From: Rhizobacter sp.
GTDB taxonomy: Bacteria > Pseudomonadota > Gammaproteobacteria > Burkholderiales > Burkholderiaceae_C
Direction: 5' to 3'
Length of the DNA stretch: 5,771 bases
NCBI GenBank assembly: GCA_025351675.1
Contig: JANXVK010000231.1
Coordinates: forward strand, 1-5,771
Shown here: one piece after another, positions 5,399-5,771 of the stretch
Numbering within the stretch: the first letter of the stretch is position 1
Layout of the letters: each line of letters opens with the position of its first letter
Program-made: the position numbers and the translations under genes
Notes under the pieces: model-generated
What the model saw: the letters and a program-made list of their open reading frames with translations, nothing else
What the model was told of the DNA's origin: nothing
Database searches by the model: none

Positions 5399-5771
5399 TC
5401 AAGTCGCCGGGGCGAGCGCGGCCGGCAGCGTTTCGACGCCGCGCTGCGCCGCCAGCTGCGCCGCAAACTGCGACCAGTCGAGGATTTCCAGCCGGCCGTC
5501 GGCGTGCTCGATCAGCGCGGTCAGGCTCTCGACCCAGTCGCCGTCGTTCGCGTACAGCACGCCGTCGATCTCGCGCAGCTCGGCGTGGTGGATGTGGCCG
5601 CACACGACACCCTGCAGCCCGCGCTTGCGCGCCTCGCGCGCGACCGCGAGCTCGAAGTCGCCAACGTAGCTGACCGCGCGCTTGACCTTGCCCTTCAGGT
5701 ACTTCGACAGGCTCCAGTACGGCAGCCCGAGCCGCGCGCGCAGCGAGTTCAGGTGCCGGTTCAGCCTCAGC
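5399..5771 (-). CDS. Metallophosphoesterase of the UDP-2,3-diacylglucosamine diphosphatase-like family, C-terminal fragment
   Basis: The last 123 codons are in the window; the 5' part, with the first metal-binding motifs, lies beyond the right edge. The fragment reads NRHLNSLRARLGLPYWSLSK, then KVKRAVSYVGDFELAVAREA, and the metal-ligand motif GVVCGHIHHAE (GHIH at 5588-5599), followed by IDGVLYANDGDWVESLTALIEH and DGRLEILDW. GHxH is the last metal-binding motif of calcineurin-like phosphoesterases, and N-D-G-D-W-V-E-S is typical of the LpxH-related COG2908 group. LpxH itself cleaves UDP-2,3-diacylglucosamine in lipid A synthesis. This longer-tailed subgroup often sits next to a GT4 glycosyltransferase and may act on another nucleotide-linked or glycolipid substrate. 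I therefore give no lpxH symbol. It is upstream of the GT4 gene, 23 bp apart, same strand, so probably co-transcribed. Confidence 0.85.
   Translation of the reverse strand, partial: LRLNRHLNSLRARLGLPYWSLSKYLKGKVKRAVSYVGDFELAVAREARKRGLQGVVCGHIHHAELREIDGVLYANDGDWVESLTALIEHADGRLEILDWSQFAAQLAAQRGVETLPAALAPAT

Noticed and set aside
4105..5466. 453-codon minus-strand ORF across the glycosyltransferase and 74-aa gene
   Set aside because: Arg/Pro/Ala-rich out-of-frame reading of the GT4 gene; the real frame carries the GT4 motifs.

Overview
The window is GC-rich, gene-dense DNA with the codon usage of a betaproteobacterium. The UreE, UreF, CYTH and ribbon-helix-helix proteins read like those of Burkholderiales, most likely the Comamonadaceae/Sphaerotilaceae side. 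This placement comes from remembered protein wording, not from a search.

Layout. (1) At the left edge, on the minus strand, is the first 32 codons of an exported iron-type ABC transporter substrate-binding protein. A Fur-box-like sequence lies in the 175-bp gap before the divergent urease accessory genes. (2) On the plus strand come ureE (nickel carrier with a His-rich tail) and ureF (GTPase-activating accessory protein). They are followed directly by the remains of a CYTH/class IV adenylate-cyclase-like gene that has lost its start codon and an internal segment. No urease structural genes, ureD or ureG are in the window. (3) Converging from the right, on the minus strand, is a probable two-gene unit: a 64-residue protein of unknown function and a 400-residue DUF2252 protein with a kinase-like catalytic loop. 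(4) Divergent from that unit, across a 62-bp gap that holds a strong composite palindrome, is a 130-residue Lys/Ala-rich protein with a ribbon-helix-helix core, a natural candidate to bind the palindrome. (5) Two hairpins follow, the second burying the ribosome binding site of a 74-residue protein of unknown function. (6) On the minus strand at the right are a metallophosphoesterase (5' end cut by the window edge) and a GT4 glycosyltransferase. The glycosyltransferase reading frame is interrupted by one in-frame TAA at codon 23.

How it works together. The ureE-ureF pair would serve urease nickel insertion with partners encoded elsewhere. The metallophosphoesterase and glycosyltransferase look like an envelope or glycolipid operon, now probably inactive in its second gene. 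The least described part is the divergent module of RHH protein, composite operator, small protein and DUF2252. Two damaged genes in under 6 kb (CYTH and GT4) suggest local gene decay or sequence error; raw reads would tell these apart.
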